Assembly (NCBI GenBank): GCA_027563935.2
Contig: CM050449.1
Span: 85,777,178-85,841,177, forward strand
DNA from: Costus lasius
Lineage: Eukaryota > Streptophyta > Magnoliopsida > Zingiberales > Costaceae
DNA: 64,000 nucleotides
Reading direction: 5' to 3'
The first letter of the stretch is position 1. Each line of letters begins with the position of its first letter. Position numbers and translations under genes: made by a program. The notes beneath the pieces were generated by a model. It made no database searches. It worked only from the letters and a program-made list of their open reading frames with translations, and had not been told where the DNA came from. This document shows positions 57,954 through 64,000 of this stretch, piece after piece.

Positions 57954-59934
57954 TGTTGGGAAACCCCGGGGACATTTTACAATTTTCAGAGTTATAGACA
58001 TACATTTTTCACAGCGGAAGAATGTCCCCGAAACAGGCCGGTCCCAAAAACCCAGTGAAGATCGCAAGCAAGGGAGTCGACACGATGAGTTAGGAAATAC
58101 CTTAGAGCAAGATGAGGTCAATGTCGTGATAGGCGCCCAAGCGTGCGCCCTCTGCAGTCTCACACACACGGATCCCTCGAGTCCTCTTCTTCCACGCCCG
58201 GTGCTAGCCTCGGGAAGAAGATCCAAGCCTTGTGCTCCTTCTTCAAAGTATGCGCCACCTCCAAGGTAGATGCGCCAAAGATGAAGAAGGATGAGGGAGA
58301 GGGAAACCGCCAAGCATCAAGTTCCTTGCGTCAAGAGAGAAGGAAGAAGCTTGCGGCTAGGGTTTGGAAGGAAGAAGAAGATGCGCCACTTCTTGATGTT
58401 GTCGCCCTTCAAGCCCTTGCTTTCGCCCCTCCTCTTGTTGTCATGCCTCTAAGAATTGTAACAAATAAGAGGGGGCGGCTAGGGTCACTTATATAGAGCT
58501 AGAGGCGGTTAGGGCAAGGGTTGAGATCATGACAAGTGTATGGCTTGGATGAGAAGGTTTGAGGTAAGGAAAGTCTCCAAGACTTTACCATAAACCTCAT
58601 TCAACCTTTCCATAAGCTACCAAGCCTTGCCTTCTGTGCCAAGGCCTAGCCTTGCGCCCCAAGCAATGCCTTAATGCATTCACACTATCAATGGGAGAGG
58701 GCTAGGCGCATAAAGCTTCCTTAATGAAGCAAATTTGCCATCCAAACCCCATTATGCCCCCTAGGCGCCAATGGGCTTGGCTTCCTCCCCATTATACCCT
58801 TTTAGCCTATTGCCTCTTCATGACAACTTATTATTGGGCCTCATTGGATAATGAGCTAGCCCAAACTTCATTACATGGGTTGATTAAGCACTTGGATCCA
58901 ATCCAATGCAACCCTAATCCAAATGTGACCAACCATGGTCAAATACGGGTCAACCTGCCAAAATTGAAGTTTGGCTCCAATAATATTCTTCCATCTCATC
59001 AGGTCCATTGGCGCTGATGAAATCTCCCAATTAGATCCGAGTTATCCAATAACTCGATCATAAGGCTTCCCGATCAATACGAGAACTCAAGTATCAAGGT
59101 GTGCGACCCTGTAGGTCCCTCTGACGCTGGCAGTGCTGACCAGAGGTCATCACAAGCAGTGAGTGGCACCTAGCAGTGCATCGCTGCTACCCAGGTCATC
59201 GGAATGGATATCGACATCGACATCCCCATCATTGCAACTAGGTACAGATGCATTACAGTCTCTTTGCCGAACTGATATCCGATTGGACAAGTGTGTCACC
59301 ACTTGTTTTCATCCAATCACATGGTTATGACTAAAACAGGTTCTTACCTGGGTATGGCCATACACTCTCAGTCATAGAACCATAGAGGAGCTCCATGGAT
59401 ATCATACTTCCCTAAGGAAGGGGCAAATCCTATGTCTGTCCATTGACCTTCTCATATGGGTCGTGATATGCTCAATGACAGCCGTTATGACCTCCCAACT
59501 ACGGCGAGGTGTTAGGTTGTATCAAAGCAAGTCCCTAACCATATAGAATGGTCAATGACCTCAAGTCAAGGGATCAATGCATCTCCTGTCACTTGTGAGG
59601 ATAACTCATGACACCAAGTCATAGCCTCACAGCGGGTCTATCCAGTATATCCTCCAATGATATACCCATGTTTCTGCGTTAGCACCACGTGCCTAACCAG
59701 CCCACATACCAGTCTCACAAGTACCAGAGCTGTCCCATATCCACTCAGGTACATCGACTGGGGATAATCATTTGAGCACAGATCCAATCTGTCTCCAGGG
59801 ACATTATCATGTAAGTACACAATCGCAGGTGTAGACAAACAATGATAACGACTATGCTAGAAAGATATATGAATATCAGAGTTAAGTAGTACAAAGATGG
59901 ACCAAAACTAGGTCCTAGGGCATATACACCAACA
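57954..59934 (-). repeat. 5' LTR of copia C2
   Basis: 1981 bp, same termini as the 3' LTR; followed on the plus strand by the TSD CAAGA (59935-59939). Sense start TGTTGGTGTATATGCCCTAG. Confidence 0.97.
58489..58496 (-). promoter_or_regulatory. TATA box of C2 5' LTR
   Basis: Sense CTATATAAG, followed by GTGACCCTAGCCGCC. Conserved in C1 (CTATAAAAG at about 3155) and in the 3' LTR. Confidence 0.65.
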
Positions 59935-61430
59935 CAAGAATTCCCACAGGGTATTTAACTGAACGATCGGCGCGCTGCAAAGATATAGAAGTCGATTTAA
60001 GCTCTCCCATGTCCAATTTCCTGCAAACAGACAATGACATTAGACTCACACTAGCACCTAAATCACATAAGACTCGGTCAAAAGCCATGCCTCCAATAAA
60101 ACAAGGTATAGATAAACTACCTGGATCTTTCAATTTCGGTGGCAACTTGTTTTGGATAATAGTACTACATTCTTTAGTAAAAGCTACAGTACCATAGTCC
60201 TCTATTTTTCTCTTATTAGAAAAAATTTGTTTCAAAAATTTAGCATATGTGGGCATTTGAGATAAAGCTTCAGTAAATGTAATATTAATGTAAAGCTCTT
60301 TCAAAACATCAAGAAATCTCCCAAACTATTTGTTTAATTTCGCTTGCATGTGTCTTTGGGGGAAGGGTATGGGTGGCCTATGTGGTGTAGTAGAACTAGG
60401 TTTAGAAACATCATTCTGACATGGCTCATCACTTTTAGGTTCATCACCTTGGTGAGGTGGCATACTATCTTGGGATTGCTCATGCTCAGAAGATTTTTCT
60501 AACTCTAATTCATCATCATGATCATCATTAGGCTCTTTTTCATTGTTCACAACTCTCCCTTTAGGTTCATATAATCGTCTTCCACTCCTAGTAGTGATAG
60601 CATTACAGTGTTCCTTAGGATCTAATTCAGGTTTAGCAGGCATTTGATCTCCTAGAGTTCTATTATAAGTAGCTAATGATCCTACTTGAGAGGTAAGATG
60701 ATTAACTAATCCCTTAAGATTTTCAATCTCTTTATTTTGGTTTGTCATAAACTTTTCAAGCATGGATCCTACCCTAAAAGAATTTTCCTCTTCAGTCAAG
60801 GTTCGCCGTTCCTCATTCTCATTCTTACCATGTTGATGACAATATAACATTCCTTCTTTCGGAGCCCACTGGTTAAGATTTAGGGCCATCTCCTCAAGCA
60901 GGGTAGAAGCATTTTCGATTGTTTTGCTCATGAGGGCTCCTCCTGCAGCAGCATCAACAATCAGACGAGTATTATAAAGTAATCCATTATAAAATGTATG
61001 AATTAAAATCCAATCTTCAAGGCCATGGTGAGGACACTTCCGTTGTAATTCATTGAATCGCTCCCATGCCTCACTAAAAGTCTCGCCATCCCGGTGTGCA
61101 AAGCTTATAATTTGGTTTCTCAACTGGATGATTTTGCCGGGTGGAAAGTATTTCATCAAGAAGGCATTGGACAATTGCTCCCATGCGGTGAAGGTACTGC
61201 TAGGTCGAGAATGTAGCCAAGAGCGCGCTCAGTCCCTGAGAGAGAAAGGAAACAATCTTAATTTTAATGCATCATCAAAAACTCAATTAATTTTAATGGT
61301 ATCACAAAGTTTAAGAAAAAGATATAAATGTTGATAAGGATCTTCAATTGGTGATCCTCCAAACTGATTTTGCTAGATCATGCAAAGATAAAAAAAAATC
61401 AGAGTCAATAATGAAGTTTCTACTGCAATA
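59935..61430 (-). pseudogene. Athila-like gag and protease N-terminal part (F)
   Basis: From about 61430, with frame breaks: NQFGGSPIEDPYQHLYLF, FDDALKLRLFPFSLRD, then an open 282-codon frame (61174-60326) with FLMKYFPPGKIIQLRNQIIS and FSEAWERFNELQRKCPHHGL (retrotransposon gag domain), SMLEKFMTNQNKEIENLKG, DPKEHCNAITTRSGR and an acidic tail. After a stop near 60325 the protease begins: SIPCFIGG and the catalytic loop LCDLGASVSLM (Asp kept), cut at 59935 by C2. Capsid precursor plus polyprotein-cleaving protease of the element. Confidence 0.9.
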
Positions 61431-62070
61431 AATAAAATTAATGGAAACAGAGGCATCAGAAGTAAGAGGCTGCTGGTGGTAGAATCCAGTGTCGACAACT
61501 GGAAACAGTGGTGTCAGAGGCAGCTGAAGTGGTGGTGGTTGGGTTGGCTAGAGGTGCTGCAAATCTAGAGAAGAAGCTGCAGGTGTCGAAGGATAGCAGT
61601 GCAGCCTACTAATTCAGTTATGAAAAGTAGCTATACCCAAGAATAAGATTTAATGATCCAAAAATAAAATAGACAAAGCCAAAAGGTAGAATAAAACTTG
61701 TTCTTTCCGCGCATATGAAAATCAAAGGATCAAAATTTGTTAGGAATTTATGGTATCAGCAGAAGGAAGGTTATTCAGATTACAAAATTAAAAACTGCAC
61801 AGAAGTTAAATCAGTTACCAAAAGTTGTCATACTTCCTAGAATGACCATAAAATATTTTCATGAAAACAAAAAATCCCAGAGATAGAATGAAACATGTAC
61901 TTCCAATTTCGAGTGAATGATCAGTGTTTTAACTCATCAAAGCATCTTAAAAATCTGCAGCAAAAACGCTAATCAGATCAGTAAAAAAAAACTACTGTAG
62001 AAATTAATCAGAAGTATCCAAATAATAGAAAAAGATGAGTAGTTCCATGATGTGCCAAAGATAAAAAATT
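61431..62070 (-). other. Junction between knuckle ORF module and gag in F
   Basis: Mostly AT-rich. 61440-61620 in sense has Thr/Pro/Ser-rich low-complexity sequence that may be the decayed gag start. No LTR or PBS is seen here, so the two modules are not obviously two separate elements. Confidence 0.5.
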
Positions 62071-62095
62071 TCAGGTTCATAGCTTGAACAAAACC
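62071..62095 (-). other. Degenerate Athila-type post-ORF motif (F, upstream module)
   Basis: Sense GTTCAAGCTATGAACCTGAAA just after the knuckle ORF end; corresponds to GGTCAAGCTAATGACCTTAA in D, while the GGGAGGCAACCC half is not recognisable. Confidence 0.5.
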
Positions 62096-62096
62096 T

Positions 62097-63309
62097 AAAT
62101 ATCATGGCGTAGCAGGTGGATCAGTACCATAGTAAATAGCATACAATTTTCTCCATTTTCGTTGTCCTAAAAGTTCAGCCACTAATCCAAACATCCAAAA
62201 TTTCAAATAAATCACAATCACCGTGGCTTTCTCAAAATGCAGAAATTAAAATCAAAATTTTCAATTCTACTCAAAGGATATTCAATAATCTTCCTATATT
62301 TATCAGTAAGCAAAATCATAAGTCCTTTCTTCAAAATTATATTTTCAATTGCAATAGGACTTTGATCAAAATATTCAAGTATTGGATCATCAAAATAATC
62401 TTTATGTCTCACATTAGATTCTTCAACAAAGCATAATTTTTCAAGTAAATCAGAAGATTGAACAATAGATATGGGCAAAGCATCAGAGTGAGATTCATCA
62501 ATATTCATAATTTTCAAATCCTTTTCAAGTTCTTCATGCACTTCATCAATTTCAAAATTACTAACAAAATTAGAGTAAGATTTTTCTAAATCACTCCCCT
62601 CATATCCTTCATCAGATTTAACCACAAATAATATATCATCAAAAGAATCAATTTCATAATTATCACTAGAATCGAAAGGAGATTTTTCAGAATCAATTTC
62701 ATCAACCTTTTCCACAAATAAATTATGAAATGAATCAATTTTACAATCATCAAAATCAGAGTGAAATTCATCAATGTTCACATAAGGCTCAATCTAAAAA
62801 CAATCATAATTAGAGGGGGAATTTTCTAAATCAATTTTCTTAGTTTCCAAATCAAACTCAAACAAACAATCTTGTTGTGCTAACTGGGCTTCTAACATTT
62901 CAGTATTAGCAGATATAGATTCTACTTGAGAAGCAAAATGACTAACTATCCCTTTAAGATCTTCAATATTCTTATTTCAATTTGTCATGAATTTTTCAAG
63001 CATGGAGGCTAATCTAGATTCTTCAGTATCCTCAAAGGATGGTTCATAAACATGATTTGGAGGAGTTAAAAATTGGCAATCAGAAGTATAATGATCAAAA
63101 CATCCACAAATACCACATCTAACAGAAAAATAAGATGTCCTAGAAGGATGCATATAAGAGTGAAATTTTAATTTATCTGCAAGAGTGCACAATGAATCAT
63201 CTTCATACTTACCTTGTGGCATGTATACCTCACCTCTTTTAGTTGCCCACGAGTAGTGATTAAAAGACATTTCTTCAAATCTATCAAGAACAGAAAGATT
63301 ATCCAACAC
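62097..63309 (-). pseudogene. Stand-alone CCHC-knuckle / acidic gag-like protein (F upstream module)
   Basis: Same architecture as 33909-35330. CCHC knuckle CGICGCFDHYTSDC (C65, C68, H73, C78 from 63309), SMLEKFMTN, a stop where D has Gln, then a helix ending NTEMLEAQLAQQ, FEFDLE, a second stop, a long Asp/Glu/Ser-rich part (62781-62218) and the C-terminal block LLTDKYRKIIEYPL. The last residues (RKLYAIYYGTDPPATP) lie in another frame to about 62097. The acidic middle has diverged from D while the knuckle and both flanking blocks are kept, which is the pattern of a real protein family. Function unknown; probably RNA-binding and gag-derived. Confidence 0.78.
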
Positions 63310-63502
63310 TAATCAATCAAATTTATATATATAAAATAAAAAATATAAAACACAAGCAAATTCACAAATTTCAGAAATCACAGTTTTGTCACAACTTGTG
63401 AAAATCCAAAACCTACAAAAACAGAAAACAAAGTTAAATCTAAAACAAATAAAACTTAGTCTAGCAATACTAACAACTATTTTGATATTAACAAAATTAA
63501 GG

Positions 63503-63520
63503 TCCCCGGCAATGGTGCCA
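63503..63520 (-). promoter_or_regulatory. Primer-binding site, tRNA-Asp type (F)
   Basis: The minus strand reads TGGCACCATTGCCGGGGA, two mismatches from the tRNA-Asp complement, 6 bases after the LTR end at 63527. Confidence 0.85.
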
Positions 63521-63526
63521 AAAACT

Positions 63527-64000
63527 TGTTGTAGTCCACAAGTGCACGGATACTCGAAGTAATAAAGAAAGATATCGAACCACAGAGACCTTACTGTTAA
63601 GTACCAAATAGTTATATTCTTACTAGCTAAGCAATCGATTATAATGCAAGTAAATGATAGAAAGAACACGAAATCAGAGAGAAACTAGGACTAGGGTTTC
63701 ATCCACTTTAATTTCAATGACCAGATATGAATAAAAGGTTGTCAGACTAATTTTATCATGATAAAGATATAATTTACTTCATAAAAGGATTATTTCACTT
63801 TCGTGTAGACAATCATGTAGGGACTGATCCTCGCTTTCGCGCAAGATCTATCCCAAGTTGAAAATAAGTAAATCATCAATCAAAGAACTCAAGGATCACT
63901 TTCGTGCATCCAAATCCTAAGTTGATTATCTCAAGTGGAATCTCAAGAATCACTTTCGTGCATCCGAGTCTCAACACAGGTTTTACTTATGGTTCTTCAA
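63527..64000 (-). repeat. 5' LTR of element F, cut by window edge
   Basis: Plus-strand TGTTGTAGTCCACAAGTGCACGG onwards. Aligns with 43122-43610 (GATCACTTTCGTGCA-type repeats, CTATCCCAAG) at clearly reduced identity. About 474 bp visible. Confidence 0.88.

Larger units (their letters stand above)
49475..59934 (-). mobile_element. Complete Ty1/copia element C2, mosaic, nested in F
   Basis: 3' LTR 49475-51455, PPT, RNase H, duplicated RT with antisense gypsy filler, integrase, protease, shortened gag, leader, PBS, 5' LTR 57954-59934. Perfect TSD CAAGA at 49470-49474 and 59935-59939. The LTRs are both exactly 1981 bp and differ at about 20 positions by eye, so insertion was recent. Motifs (DTACGAHIC, DD35E integrase, YVDDILLIG) are copia type, closest in style to Tork/Angela-like elements, but the lineage needs a tree. 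Confidence 0.96.
45015..63526 (-). mobile_element. Athila-like Ty3/gypsy element F, internal region, split by copia C2
   Basis: Sense order from the right: LTR (63527 onwards), tRNA-Asp PBS, knuckle/acidic ORF, gag, protease, [C2 insertion 49475-59934], protease end, RT, RNase H, integrase, post-ORF motif, hairpin+PPT, LTR (45014-43104). The C2 TSD CAAGA joins the two halves of the protease in frame (VGIL then EDVSIILGRP). Many stops, so inactive. The presence of a second, diverged gag-like ORF upstream of gag, plus dissimilar LTRs, suggests a mosaic. Confidence 0.85.

Noticed and set aside
57203..58496. Plus-strand ORFs of 64-117 codons in the copia leader and LTR
   Set aside because: Antisense to the element; duplicated simply because the LTR and leader are duplicated (also at 2860 and 49664).

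Overview
This is a gene-poor, transposon-packed stretch of a flowering-plant nuclear genome. The signs are plant-type LTR retrotransposons of several lineages, tRNA-iMet and tRNA-Asp primer-binding sites, a chromodomain integrase, and no bacterial-style gene organisation. No host gene, tRNA, rRNA or CRISPR array could be supported. The species cannot be read from the sequence. Almost every base belongs to a nest of LTR elements, and several nesting events are proven by exact target-site duplications (TSDs). Layout: 1-4497 is the 5' end of a minus-strand Ty1/copia element (C1; LTR 2671-4497). 4498-22900 is a decayed plus-strand Ty3/gypsy chromovirus (B: gag, protease, RT, RNase H, integrase, chromodomain). 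Its gag is split by a non-coding element at 5104-16995 with THREE LTRs and two internal regions between one pair of GTACC TSDs, and its integrase is split by a copia LTR fragment (20165-21221). 23359-25393 (TSD AATAG) and 28020-30152 (TSD AATCT) are two solo LTRs of one family. The first carries a tiny poly(A) retroposon; the second sits in a decayed copia LTR (27227-30290). 30376-30897 is a 63-bp minisatellite. 31122-38853 (TSD GGACC) is a non-autonomous Athila-like element (D) whose only ORF is a CCHC-knuckle plus acidic protein; a PIF/Harbinger-like insertion (TSD TTA) sits in its leader. 39779-40502 holds two copia LTR fragments in opposite orientation. 40503-43065 is a gag-protease Athila remnant (E) followed by an unrecognised ORF. 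43104-64000 is a minus-strand Athila-like gag-pol element (F) whose protease is split by a complete copia element C2 (49475-59934, TSD CAAGA, two 1981-bp LTRs that look about 99% alike by eye). C2 is itself a mosaic: its RT segment is present twice, separated by an antisense gypsy integrase fragment. How the parts relate: the three-LTR element, D, E and F look like autonomous and parasitic members of one Athila-like group. Most share a tRNA-Asp PBS, a hairpin plus polypurine tract before the 3' LTR, and a conserved motif that directly follows the stop codon of whatever ORF remains (gag-pol in F, gag-protease in E, knuckle protein in D). The coding-poor members probably used proteins from F-like relatives. 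The most unusual items are the conserved stand-alone knuckle/acidic ORF (in D and again at the 5' end of F), the duplicated hairpin+PPT module, the three-LTR array with one TSD, and the chimeric copia element.
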